Shown here: in pieces, positions 16,287-25,226 of the stretch
Numbering within the stretch: position 1 is the stretch's first letter
Layout: the number at the start of each line of letters is the position of its first letter
Source of the DNA: Candidatus Zixiibacteriota bacterium
GTDB lineage: Bacteria > Zixibacteria > MSB-5A5 > JAABVY01 > JAHJOQ01
Assembly (NCBI GenBank): GCA_020053015.1
Contig: JAGVNY010000101.1
Span: forward strand, 1 to 35,935
DNA length: 35,935 bases
Direction: 5' to 3'
Translations under genes and position numbers: made by a program
Notes under the pieces: model-generated
The model's database searches: none
Seen by the model: only the letters and a program-made list of their open reading frames with translations
Told to the model about the DNA's origin: nothing

Positions 16287-17797
16287 GAATCCGAACGACC
16301 ATAGGCAGATTGCTCAGTGCTTCGCATACCGAGATCATGTCAATCGTGCTTTTATCGCAATTGCTTCTTCCGTTCACAGCCAATCAAGCTTCGGCACACG
16401 AGCGCCGGAATGTGATTGTCGATACTGACGTCGCACTCGACGATGTTCGGGCCATCCTTCTGCTGTTGCGAGCCAGCCAATTCGAAGTGGTCGGAATTGT
16501 CACATCAGACGGAGCCTGTTCACCTCAGATCGGCGCGAGGAACGTGCAGTGTGTGCTGAGTCCGGTCGGAAGAGACGACATTCCGATTGGGTACGGAGAT
16601 ACTCTCGGCCAACCGGCTCCTCCCTGGCGTCCGATGTCGGAAGCGCTCGGCTGGGCTGGGATTCAGCCCGCTCGAAGCGATGACTCCATTTCACTCGCAC
16701 TTGATCTGCTGGCGCGGCTGCTGACGTCATCTGGAGAAAGAGTCACATACGTTTGCCTCGGACCAATGACGAACTTAGCAAGTCTGATCGAAGCCGACAC
16801 CGCAGCCTCTGAGTTGATATCGGAGGTCTGGTACTCCGGAACGCTCGTCGATCAGGCGAGTGAATCATGGAACACACTGCGAGATACTGCTGCCGCGCGA
16901 GCGGTATACAGATCCGCATTAACTGTGCGAGCAATCGAGCTACCGGATTCGGAACTGATTAGATTTGACAGCTCAATGTTCGAACACATTGCAGATATGG
17001 AAACCGAATCTGCACGGTTGATCACGAAATTGCATTCCGGCGAAAGAACCGGGATGCTCGTCCGAAACGGTCATTTTCGCGCCTGTGATGAGTCTGTAGT
17101 GCTGGGCATGATTGAGCCATCACTCATCTCGTTTCGAAGAGCAGACCCGTTACTCCCGCACTTCGAGTCAACGGGCTTCAACTCGGACTCCGGTCGCGCT
17201 TTGTATCTAACTATCCTGTCCCAAGGAGTCGACAACATGCTTTCACCAAGGAACCCTACGGTGCTTGACCACTTTCCGGCAGATCCAAGTGAGCTGCAAG
17301 GAGATATCAAGCCTTTCGTGACAGATATTATCGCAAGATATGGCCGAGAAGAATGGAACTGCGCAATACTGACCAACGAGTTTCATCAGCATCTCGGCAT
17401 CTACTCAATTGTCGGTGTGAAGATGGGTATTATAGCAAGGGAGTTGCTCCGCGCCGATCATGGAAGCCTAAGAGTCGTAAGCCATGCAGGTTCGGTACCG
17501 CCAATGAGCTGCCTCAACGACGGACTGCAGGTCTCGACGGGAGCAAGCCTTGGACACGGAGCAATCAGAGTCGTCGAAGATTCAACTCGCGTTGAGGCTG
17601 AATTTAGTAGCAACAACAGATCGTTGAGACTGAAGCTGAACGACGATGTAGTTGCACGGATCAGATCAGACATCCGGGATGCGATCGCCAAATATGGAGA
17701 TCTCACGCCCGAGTACTTCGCCGAAGTAAGAAGGCTGGCTCTGCAATACTGGCTCGAACTGGACAGAGCGACAATCTTCGAGGAGCGAACGGAGTAG
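16283..17797 (+). CDS. Exported nucleoside-hydrolase-like protein fused to an FmdE-like domain
   Basis: Two-module protein of 504 residues. After a signal-peptide-like N-terminus (hydrophobic about 19-34, ending near QASAHE), residues 43-340 match inosine/uridine-preferring nucleoside hydrolases: calcium-site motif D47-T-D49...D53-D54, VVGIVTSDGA, GARNVQCVL, IGYGDTL, YVCLGPMTNLASLI and LSQGVDNM. The usual DTDPGxDD is here DTDVALDD. Residues about 364-460 resemble the FmdE family (formylmethanofuran dehydrogenase subunit E-like): NEFHQHLGIYSIVGVKMGI, then PPMSCLNDGLQVSTGASLGH. The first HGH element reads HQH. It would cleave N-glycosidic bonds of nucleosides or analogues in the periplasm. The fused domain may bind a metal or pterin-like ligand; this is inference. 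Last gene of the plus-strand cluster. Confidence 0.8.
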   Translation: MRIRTTIGRLLSASHTEIMSIVLLSQLLLPFTANQASAHERRNVIVDTDVALDDVRAILLLLRASQFEVVGIVTSDGACSPQIGARNVQCVLSPVGRDDIPIGYGDTLGQPAPPWRPMSEALGWAGIQPARSDDSISLALDLLARLLTSSGERVTYVCLGPMTNLASLIEADTAASELISEVWYSGTLVDQASESWNTLRDTAAARAVYRSALTVRAIELPDSELIRFDSSMFEHIADMETESARLITKLHSGERTGMLVRNGHFRACDESVVLGMIEPSLISFRRADPLLPHFESTGFNSDSGRALYLTILSQGVDNMLSPRNPTVLDHFPADPSELQGDIKPFVTDIIARYGREEWNCAILTNEFHQHLGIYSIVGVKMGIIARELLRADHGSLRVVSHAGSVPPMSCLNDGLQVSTGASLGHGAIRVVEDSTRVEAEFSSNNRSLRLKLNDDVVARIRSDIRDAIAKYGDLTPEYFAEVRRLALQYWLELDRATIFEERTE

Positions 17798-17894
17798 CTG
17801 CTGACCCGCGTAGACGCACGAGTAGATGCAAGCCTATTCTGAGGCTGTACACCAGATACTACTGACTACTCAGCGAAGCCCTCGGTTCTCGTTC

Positions 17895-19529
17895 TCACCA
17901 CTTCGAAACGACTTCACCGAAGCACTCAAGACCGCTTCTTATGACCGCGCTGTATCCGCCGCCGGGTCTTGTCCAAGCTCCCGCAAGATACAAGTTCTCT
18001 ATCGGCGTGGAATGAGGCAAACGACGCAGGCCGGAATTGTCCACCGTCTGGTCGAATCCGTAGATCGCACCACGGTAATTGCCTGTGTATCGCACATTCG
18101 TTAATGGAGTTCCTATCTCTTTGACTTCTATGGCATCCATCAAACCGGGCAAGAGAGCTTTCTCGGCCCGCCTGATCAAGATGTCTGCCATGCGCTCTTT
18201 CTCCTTGCGATACGCATCCTTCTTGCCGTTCAGGTAGTCGCTCTCGTATGGCAACCAGTGGTCATACCCCTGCAGCGCCATTACCGTCACTGTGTTCTTT
18301 CCCTCCGGCGAATAGCCTTTGTAAACATTATCATAGAGAGTTACTCCAAGCCCGCAATTCTCGACATCGGCTGCCAGGCAGGCCGCGTAATCCGCCTCGA
18401 CATCATATCCCTCGCCGATGAAGATCTCCGTATCGCGGAGATCAAGCTTGCCGACGAGGTCTAACTTCAGGCCGAGGAAAACCTGGAATGAGGAAAGACT
18501 GACGCTCAATTGATCGAGCTTAGCAAGATACTCCTGAACGATCTCCTTCTCGTCGGTCAGCGTTCGAATAGTGTCGAAAGCGTTCGCGTTTGAAATGACA
18601 GCTCGGCATCGGATTTCCTCACCACCATGAACGCGAACTCCAACGGCCTTGTGATCCTCCGTCAGGATCTTCTCGACTTTCGTCTTGAGCATGACCCTGC
18701 CCCCTCGATCGGTGATGAACTTGACCAGGGCATCGCTGATCTTTTGAGACTTACCTCTCGGGTAGTATGATCCGCCCTCCAGAAAGCCAATCGTCGGAAG
18801 CGCATAGTAGAAGCTGGAGAGCTTCGATGGCGGGAGACCGTAGTAACCCCACAGGCAGGAAACAAGCGCCACGAGTTTGGGGTCTCTGATGTGCATCGCG
18901 ACAAGCTCGCCCCATGTGATTCTGTAACATTTGAAAAGCGTGGGGAATTCGAACGGAAACGTGTTCATTTCGAACTTGCCTCCGGCGCTCGACAGCTTGC
19001 CGATATCGGCAGCGAGTCCCTTCATGTCTGCAAACAGGCTGTCAATGCCCGCCTTCTCGGACGGGAAGTAACCGGACAGAAGGTCGGTGTAGGCCGCAAC
19101 GTCCTTCTGGGGCACGCGAAAATCATAGTCGGGGAAGATCGCCCTGTACAAATGAGGATGCGCTACGAATTCTACCTCTTGTATTTCCGGGAATCCTGGA
19201 AGCAAATTAATCAGACCGTTGCGCTCACCGGCCGAAGTGGCATGTAACGAGGCATCGAAGACGAATCCTCCGGGCCGGGCAAACGTGGTTGCATATCCGC
19301 CCGGCTTGTCGTGCTTCTCAATCACGAGTGGTCTCAAACCCTGACGCGCGAATGCCCCGGCACAACTCAACCCGCCGAGTCCCGAACCGATTACTATCGC
19401 GTCATAGCCGCCGCCCTTGTCATCTGAAGCTACCGCCTTGCCGATGACACTCCAATCCAGTACGGCAAGACCGAGCCCCGACAGAATCGCTCCTATGAAG
19501 TCTCTTCGATCAACATGGCTTCCTTCCAT
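17895..19529 (-). CDS. Tat-exported FAD-dependent oxidoreductase, phytoene desaturase/retinol saturase type
   Basis: Flavoprotein of 544 residues in the CrtI/all-trans-retinol saturase superfamily. The N-terminus carries a twin-arginine signal (DRRDFIGAILSGLGLAV), so the folded, FAD-loaded enzyme is probably exported. The Rossmann motif is VIGSGLGGLSCAGAFARQG, followed by VIEKHDKPGGYATTF. Substrate-domain segments follow, and the C-terminal FAD-closing motif reads NLYLAGAWTRPGGGYSAVI. ATG at 19529 has GGGAG 5 bases upstream. Hydrogenation, desaturation or isomerisation of a lipid-soluble polyene or quinone-like substrate is plausible; no carotenoid genes are nearby. Convergent with the nucleoside hydrolase-like gene; 221 bp downstream of baiN. 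Confidence 0.87.
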   Translation of the reverse strand: MEGSHVDRRDFIGAILSGLGLAVLDWSVIGKAVASDDKGGGYDAIVIGSGLGGLSCAGAFARQGLRPLVIEKHDKPGGYATTFARPGGFVFDASLHATSAGERNGLINLLPGFPEIQEVEFVAHPHLYRAIFPDYDFRVPQKDVAAYTDLLSGYFPSEKAGIDSLFADMKGLAADIGKLSSAGGKFEMNTFPFEFPTLFKCYRITWGELVAMHIRDPKLVALVSCLWGYYGLPPSKLSSFYYALPTIGFLEGGSYYPRGKSQKISDALVKFITDRGGRVMLKTKVEKILTEDHKAVGVRVHGGEEIRCRAVISNANAFDTIRTLTDEKEIVQEYLAKLDQLSVSLSSFQVFLGLKLDLVGKLDLRDTEIFIGEGYDVEADYAACLAADVENCGLGVTLYDNVYKGYSPEGKNTVTVMALQGYDHWLPYESDYLNGKKDAYRKEKERMADILIRRAEKALLPGLMDAIEVKEIGTPLTNVRYTGNYRGAIYGFDQTVDNSGLRRLPHSTPIENLYLAGAWTRPGGGYSAVIRSGLECFGEVVSKW

Positions 19530-19750
19530 ATTCGCTCCCTTGAATCGCTACTGGTCGGCTAACGGGAACATCCCTCACCAACACATGTCCAACACGCAGC
19601 CTTGATCTGAACGGTTCTATTTCTTCTTAATCCCGCTAATCGTACAACGCACATCTTCGCTCAGTTTGTCTACGATATTGGAGCAGCAGAGTTTCAAGCC
19701 GCAAAATGACCGAAGGGCTGAGGCTTCTTGAACTTGAAGCTGAGTTCGAA

Positions 19751-21043
19751 TCACGATGATCCAGTTGAAGCGCTTGTCCCGGCCAGCCAGCCCGTTGAGA
19801 AAGCCGCCTGCAGGTTGAAACCGCCAGTGTCTGCGTCAATGTCAAGAACCTCTCCTGCGAAGTACAACCCCCGGACAAGCTTGGATTCCATCGTAAGTGG
19901 GTTAACCTCACTCAAGTCGACTCCTCCGGATGTCACCATAGCCTCGCGAAACGACCTATGGCCGCTGATTTCGAGGACAAATTCCTTGCAGCAGCGAACA
20001 ATCGACCTTCTCTCGCGCGACATGATCTGATTCGCTTTCTTGTCCGGGTCAACCCCGGCAGTGGAGATAAGAGCCGTCGCCAGCCTGGCCGGCAGGAAGC
20101 CCGATAAGACGCTCCGCACCATCTTGTTCCCGTGTGCATTGAATTGATCGAGCAGCAATGTCGTGAGTTGGTCATCACTCTGTTCGGGCAGGAAGTCAAT
20201 GTGCGCTTTGACCGACGATCCTCTCTCGATGCCTATGACTGCATACCTGCTGATGTTCAGCACAGCTGGGCCGGAGATGCCGAAGTGAGCGAAGATCAGC
20301 TCGCCTCTCTCCTGAGCGACGCGGCGGTCACCCTCGACCAACGTCACTTCCACATTCTCAAGGCTGAGTCCCTGTAATTGCGATAGCGTCTTGCAACGGG
20401 CCAGCAGTGGCACAAGCGCAGGTCGAAGTGGAACAACGCGGTGCCCCACTCGTTTTGCCATAGTGCATCCATCACCGGTGGAGCCCGTAGCGGGATACGA
20501 TGCTCCGCCTGTGGCCAATATCACCGCATCAGCTTGAATCACATGCTCGCTGGACGCCGCCGATTGCACAGCCGACGAGTTCCGGGCACTATAGGTCTGC
20601 ACAGCAATCCCCTCGATGCGCCCGTCTCTTTCAATCAGGCGACGAGCCGGGAATCCAGTCACGACATCGACGCCCTGTGTACGAGACCAATGCTCAAGCG
20701 CTCTGGCCAATGTTTCTGCAGAGCCGCGGGACGGGTAGGCCCTTCCGTCGGCTTCTACTACAATGGGAACACCGAGTTTCTTGAAGAACGAAATCAAATC
20801 CTGCGATGAAAACCGGGCGATCGCATGACGAATGAACTTGCCCGATGCTCCAAAATGAAGAATAAAGTCGTTGAGCATCGCCACATTCGTCACATTGCAC
20901 CTTCCACCACCGGTAATTCGCAATTTGCGGGCCGTCGAAGACATCTTCTCAGCGAGGGTAACGGAACCGCCAAGTTCTGCGGCTCTGCCGGCGGCCATTA
21001 GCCCTGCCGGCCCTCCCCCTATTACCACTATTCGAGTTGACAT
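19751..21043 (-). CDS. HI0933/BaiN-family NAD(P)/FAD-dependent oxidoreductase
   Basis: Flavoprotein of 430 residues in the YhiN/HI0933/BaiN family. The N-terminal FAD site is IVVIGGGPAGLMAAGRAAE. The family hallmark KLRITGGGRCNVTN follows, then VEADGRAYPSRGSAETL, VILATGGASYPATGSTGDG and the C-terminal VRGLYFAGEVLDIDADTGGFNLQ, where the last block closes over FAD. Members have been linked to bile-acid reduction (BaiN), but most have no proven substrate. It is the last gene of the tldD-tldE-DUF116 run, 43 bp after DUF116. Confidence 0.92.
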   Translation of the reverse strand: MSTRIVVIGGGPAGLMAAGRAAELGGSVTLAEKMSSTARKLRITGGGRCNVTNVAMLNDFILHFGASGKFIRHAIARFSSQDLISFFKKLGVPIVVEADGRAYPSRGSAETLARALEHWSRTQGVDVVTGFPARRLIERDGRIEGIAVQTYSARNSSAVQSAASSEHVIQADAVILATGGASYPATGSTGDGCTMAKRVGHRVVPLRPALVPLLARCKTLSQLQGLSLENVEVTLVEGDRRVAQERGELIFAHFGISGPAVLNISRYAVIGIERGSSVKAHIDFLPEQSDDQLTTLLLDQFNAHGNKMVRSVLSGFLPARLATALISTAGVDPDKKANQIMSRERRSIVRCCKEFVLEISGHRSFREAMVTSGGVDLSEVNPLTMESKLVRGLYFAGEVLDIDADTGGFNLQAAFSTGWLAGTSASTGSS

Positions 21044-21086
21044 GAACTACCGGGTCATTACTGGGCAGTCGAGACGATCAACCCGC

Positions 21087-21875
21087 TCAACGCACCGCGA
21101 GCAATTTCCGAATGAGTGACTCGAGCTCAGCCCTGTTGACATCAGTGTTCTTGCAGGGACCTTCGGGCCGGAGATTCGGAAGTCCGACCACCGGAATCCT
21201 CGGATTCACTTCAACAAAACCAGACAGCAGATCCCGCTCGCAGGCGATCGCTACTATCGCCCGTGGACAAACCTCTCGTATCTTCTTGCGCGCTTCCTGA
21301 CCGCCATCGGCGGTTGCCATCGCAAATCCGTAACGATCCCGAAGCGATCTCAGGAATGAATTGGCTTCGCGGGTCAGACATCTCGGCAAAAGCACCAGAA
21401 GCTCCTCAGGCGCTACTACTCTCTGTCCGGGCAGAAGGATATTGTGTATTCTCAAAAACGAATTGACGAGCTTGTCCTTGGAAATCCCCATGATGCCGCC
21501 AATCCGAAGTGCGATGCTCAAGAGCCAATTAACCGGGTGTGGGAAGATCAGCACTCCGCTCATGAATGACGAGCCTGCAAGTGAAGCAAGAGCAAAGAGC
21601 AATAGCCACATCAGAACGACGACCGTGAAGACCCATGCACCCCACTTCACAATGGTGTATAGTAGGGGGCTGATTGATATGAGCCGAGGTTCAACGAGCC
21701 AGACAGCCAGATGCGAAGTGCAGATCAAAAACGTCACTGCTACGGCAGCAACGCCGACAAACATCCCCTTGCGCACCGGCGCTGTGCTGCCAACTGATCC
21801 GTCCCAGTCGAGCCATTCATCGCCCAGTTTTCTGTCTCGCTGGGTCTTCTCTTTGCTGTTAGAGCCTGATTCCAT
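21087..21875 (-). CDS. DUF116 family membrane protein
   Basis: 262 residues. Two hydrophobic helices (about 40-60 and 70-95) follow a charged cytosolic N-terminus, and the C-terminal half matches DUF116: LVNSFLRIHNILL, LLPRCLTRE, ATADGGQEARKKIREVCPRA, IVAIACERDLLSGF, IPVVGLPNLRPEGPCKNTDVN. The family is described as having seven conserved cysteines. Here only four remain in the soluble part (LPRC, EVC, IAC, GPC), and the segment after LPRCL lacks the usual C-x2-CG-x-C-like cluster. The function is unknown; a metal or Fe-S role is often presumed and would be altered here. It is 16 bp after tldE and likely co-transcribed. Confidence 0.82.
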   Translation of the reverse strand: MESGSNSKEKTQRDRKLGDEWLDWDGSVGSTAPVRKGMFVGVAAVAVTFLICTSHLAVWLVEPRLISISPLLYTIVKWGAWVFTVVVLMWLLLFALASLAGSSFMSGVLIFPHPVNWLLSIALRIGGIMGISKDKLVNSFLRIHNILLPGQRVVAPEELLVLLPRCLTREANSFLRSLRDRYGFAMATADGGQEARKKIREVCPRAIVAIACERDLLSGFVEVNPRIPVVGLPNLRPEGPCKNTDVNRAELESLIRKLLAVR

Positions 21876-21891
21876 GGTTCAATGCCTACCC

Positions 21892-23256
21892 TCAGGATGC
21901 TCCTGTGACCTTGATGCTTGACACGCCGATGGTCGGCATGCCGATCATGCCATCCGCCGGTGTCCATGTCAAATCGTTCGCGACAACCTCGATGCTTCTA
22001 AACAGGTGAAGCAGATTGCCTGACAACGTAATTCCGTCAATCGGCTCACACAGCAGTCCATTCCTGACTGCGATAGCCTTCGCGGGAACCGAGAAGTCAG
22101 CTGTAGTCGGGTTGACCGCCGCATGGAGGCCCGACACTTCGGTCACATAAAGACCGTTCCCCACCGATCTGATCAGCGATTCCGCGCCCACTTGCCCAGG
22201 TACAAGATACAGATTGGTCGGACTTATGCAAGGTTGGGAGTGATAGCTTGATCTGGAAGCATTGCCCGTGGAGAATGTCTTTCCCCGGTTAGCGCAGTAA
22301 GAATCATACATGAATCCCGCAAGTTTTCCGCGTTCGATCAAGACGGTAGACTGCGAAGGCATGCCTTCCGAGTCGAACGGACTCGTGGCCAGCCCTCCTT
22401 CCAAACGCCCGTCATCGATGATCGTCACATTCGACGATGCGATCATCTCGCCAAGTTTGTCACGGAGCGGTGACTTACCTTTCTGAACTCGATCAGCCGA
22501 CAGCATTTCCGACAACGACTTCAGAAACGCCGAGCCGCTCTCAGGCGGCAGGACAATCTGATACTCCCCGGAACTGGCTGTAGAAGCGCCCAGCATCCGC
22601 AACGCGTAACTGGCCACCTTCTCTCCAGCATCCTGAGCGGACAGCTTGTCGAAATGAGAGGAGGCTTCAACGTGTGTACCGGTCTGATACCCGGACTCAT
22701 CTCCGGCAAAAGCATAAGCAAAGACGTAGGCAAGCGTGCCTCTCGATCTCGCGAAGATGCCACGGCTGTTCACCACAACAGTCTCCTGCACCGTGTCCCC
22801 GTACTGAAGCCAGCCGAAGCCTTTGATCCTGGGATCGACCGCCCTGGCATGTTGCTCCACTGCAAGCAGTTTCTTGAACTTGGCATTGAGCGTCAGATCG
22901 GCCATCTCTGGATCGAACGGCTCAGACACCTGAACTCGTTCTCCTGTCGGCGGCTCGGGAAGGATATTGTTGTCATCCGGAGAATGGAGATCGCACCTTC
23001 TTGCCAGATTTCTGACGAGTTCAATGGCTGCGGCCTTCTCGCACACGTTGGATGAGCCGAACGCCAACTTGCCATCGCGTAGTACTCGAACGGCGTACCC
23101 GTCAGCCAATCTTAAGTTCACGGAATCGATTTCCGTCTTGCCTGCCAAGATCTCCGTGCCGACAGTCCGATTGACGTAGACTTCAGCCGCGTCGGCGCCG
23201 AGCGATAATGCGGCATCCAGCAACATCTCAGAGAAATCTTGGTCCAGGATGTTCAT
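21892..23256 (-). CDS. tldE: TldE/PmbA-type subunit of the TldD/TldE protease
   Basis: Non-catalytic partner of TldD (454 residues) in the heterodimeric protease that processes modified peptides. Family signs are LGADAAEVYVNRTVGTEIL, LADGYAVRVLRDGKLAFGSS, YQIVLPPESGSAFLKSLSEM, STVLIERGKLAGFMYDSYCA, GLYVTEVSGLHAAVNPTTAD and the terminal MPTIGVSSIKVTGAS. The TldD metal-binding HExxxH is absent, as expected for this subunit. Its ATG lies one base past the tldD stop. Confidence 0.93.
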   Translation of the reverse strand: MNILDQDFSEMLLDAALSLGADAAEVYVNRTVGTEILAGKTEIDSVNLRLADGYAVRVLRDGKLAFGSSNVCEKAAAIELVRNLARRCDLHSPDDNNILPEPPTGERVQVSEPFDPEMADLTLNAKFKKLLAVEQHARAVDPRIKGFGWLQYGDTVQETVVVNSRGIFARSRGTLAYVFAYAFAGDESGYQTGTHVEASSHFDKLSAQDAGEKVASYALRMLGASTASSGEYQIVLPPESGSAFLKSLSEMLSADRVQKGKSPLRDKLGEMIASSNVTIIDDGRLEGGLATSPFDSEGMPSQSTVLIERGKLAGFMYDSYCANRGKTFSTGNASRSSYHSQPCISPTNLYLVPGQVGAESLIRSVGNGLYVTEVSGLHAAVNPTTADFSVPAKAIAVRNGLLCEPIDGITLSGNLLHLFRSIEVVANDLTWTPADGMIGMPTIGVSSIKVTGAS

Positions 23257-23257
23257 G

Positions 23258-24679
23258 TCAGAATGTGCTCCCGGTTCCGCCCACGGTCAGTTTGCGGACT
23301 CTGACGGTCGGCATGCCCACGCCAACAGGCACCTCCTGCCCCTTTCCACACCGACCGGGAGAATGATTGATCACAAGATCGTTGCCCACCATGTCGATGT
23401 CCTTTAGAGCTTGAATCCCGTTGCCCGTGATCGTAGCGCCCTTGACCGGTCTCGTCAGTTTGCCATCTTCTATGAGGAATCCCAGCAAGATGCTCGTTAT
23501 GAACCTGCCTGTAACGACGTCCACCTGTCCACCGAAGCCGACATCAGCCGCGTATATACCTTTCTTGGTGGATCGAATAATCTCCTCCGGATCGTCCGGT
23601 CCTGCAGATATGTAAGTATTACGCATTCTGGGGATCGGCGGGAAGGCATAGCTCTGCCTCCTGCCGGAACCTGTGGGATTAACATTGAACCTGCTGGCTG
23701 TGAGGATCGTGTGCAGGTATCCGCAGAGTCGTCCATTCTCTATGAGCAGAGTGTCCTGTGATGGTGTGCCCTCGTCGTCAAAAGCATACGACCCCGGATA
23801 CCCTGCCAGAGTCCCGTTGTCATGAATAGTGACCTTCTCGGAGGCCACCCTCTGGCCCAGCAATCCTGCGAAGGAGCTGCCCTTTTCAATCAGATCAGCC
23901 TCCATACCGTGGCCGCATGATTCGTGGAACAGAATTCCGTTCTCGCCCGGCGCAAAAACTACCGGTACCTCACCTCTCGGGCAATCATCGGCCTTGAGCA
24001 TGGTGATTGCCTGCTTGCAGGCTGCTTCCGCAAAGCGGGTGGGGGAGTTCTCGCCAGTCAGCGCTTCCATCCCTTCGAAAAACGACTTGCCCGACCAGCC
24101 CATCTGGCGCTCGGAGTCACTACCCGCAAACACCGTAATCACGAACTCGGTAAGACCGAGCCGTTGCCTTACGACCTCATTGGCATGCGACGATGCGACA
24201 AGCACATCTCGCTTGATATCCGAGTATCGCGCGGTGACCTGTCTTATCTTGCCGGAGTAACCCCAGGCGGCCTCTTGTGCCTGTCTCACAAGATCGTGTT
24301 TCAACTCGATTCGAGCTTCAGCGGGATCGATCTTGATACGGGAGTACATGTCTATTACGGCTCGATCCGCAAGGACTACCGTGCATGGCGAAAGCGTCGA
24401 GTGCGTAGGAAGTCCGGCTGCAAGTCGACGCGCAGCGGCCTCCAGCTTGTCGGGTGTCATCTCCGTACAGTCGGTATAGAACGTGCAGTGATCTTTCACA
24501 GCCCTCAACCCTGCACCCAACTGAGTGGAGTATGACGTGTTTATCTTCCTGTCGTCGGATGTCACAGCGTTGTAACTCGAATCCTCACAGAACACGTCAC
24601 AGAAATCAGCTCCGGCATCCAACAGAATGCCGATCAACCGATGAAGCACGGTCTTATCAGGTATTGGACTCGCTGACAT
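23258..24679 (-). CDS. tldD: TldD-type zinc metalloprotease subunit
   Basis: Catalytic subunit of the TldD/TldE protease, 473 residues. The metal-binding motif is H252-E253-S-C-G-H257 (NGILFHESCGHGMEADL). Other family blocks are the N-terminal DFCDVFCEDS, GLRAVKDHCTFYTDC, LLGQRVASEKVTIHDNGTL, the active-site region AFDDEGTPSQDTLLIENGRL and VGFGGQVDVVTGRF. In characterised systems the heterodimer threads unstructured peptides into a central cavity, for example in antitoxin degradation or maturation of microcin-type peptides. No RiPP or toxin genes are visible nearby. It heads the run tldD-tldE-DUF116-baiN; its promoter should lie in the repeat-rich divergent gap to moxR. Confidence 0.94.
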   Translation of the reverse strand: MSASPIPDKTVLHRLIGILLDAGADFCDVFCEDSSYNAVTSDDRKINTSYSTQLGAGLRAVKDHCTFYTDCTEMTPDKLEAAARRLAAGLPTHSTLSPCTVVLADRAVIDMYSRIKIDPAEARIELKHDLVRQAQEAAWGYSGKIRQVTARYSDIKRDVLVASSHANEVVRQRLGLTEFVITVFAGSDSERQMGWSGKSFFEGMEALTGENSPTRFAEAACKQAITMLKADDCPRGEVPVVFAPGENGILFHESCGHGMEADLIEKGSSFAGLLGQRVASEKVTIHDNGTLAGYPGSYAFDDEGTPSQDTLLIENGRLCGYLHTILTASRFNVNPTGSGRRQSYAFPPIPRMRNTYISAGPDDPEEIIRSTKKGIYAADVGFGGQVDVVTGRFITSILLGFLIEDGKLTRPVKGATITGNGIQALKDIDMVGNDLVINHSPGRCGKGQEVPVGVGMPTVRVRKLTVGGTGSTF

Positions 24680-24810
24680 ATACGGAGTCTACGAAAATCT
24701 TCATGCCTTGGACAGAGAAAAAGGAGTCGCAGGAACAGAAGATACCAACTCTGTCGCCAAATCAACTTGACAATTTTGTCCTCTATACGTCTATATGGAT
24801 AAGAGTCCAT

Positions 24811-24985
24811 TCCGATGTTCGGGCAGGTCTTGACTGCGACGAAGTCGCGGTTGTGACCTGCCCGCAAGAGATTGTGAGAGCGATGGTTCACACGCCCCGC
24901 TGCAGCGGGTCGCAAGACCCATCGCAACTCCTGACGAATATCTGACTCTTTCAACAGTCCCTTTCGCCGGAATGACAGACTGGGA
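24811..24985. repeat. Module-A/module-B repeat, copy 2, in the tldD-moxR gap
   Basis: The 547-bp divergent gap holds a second copy of the radA-mlaF element. CGGGCAGGTC (24820-24829) pairs with GACCTGCCCG (24855-24864), enclosing an inner GCGAC-GAA-GTCGC hairpin. CGGGTCGCAAGACCC follows, and then module B (24944-24978, CTTTCAACAGTCCCT...CGCCGGAATGAC). Module B recurs inverted at 35525-35559. The rest of the gap (24986-25180) shows nothing I can name apart from presumably holding promoters. Confidence 0.72.
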
Positions 24986-25184
24986 GGAGCAAAGCTCTCT
25001 GCATAGGTACCTCTGTGATATCAAAGACTCCGCCGATCACGACCGCCGTGGCAGCAAATGATTTTGATGCCATGCCATCAGCCTAACAATTCAGTTGACT
25101 CTTGCCACATTCGGCCTAAATTCGCCATGACGTTGCAGCTGATGAAACAGTGGCTTTCGCCCGCGTGTATATAGACTGTTACTG

Positions 25185-25198
25185 CCCGCCGCGGCGGG
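25185..25198. repeat. GC-rich palindrome in the moxR leader
   Basis: CCCGCCGCGGCGGG is a perfect 14-bp palindrome ending 28 bp before the moxR start. It could be an operator or leader hairpin, or simply another intergenic palindrome. Confidence 0.4.
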
Positions 25199-25226
25199 TG
25201 CGGCGTATCACTCGACCGGAGGACCT

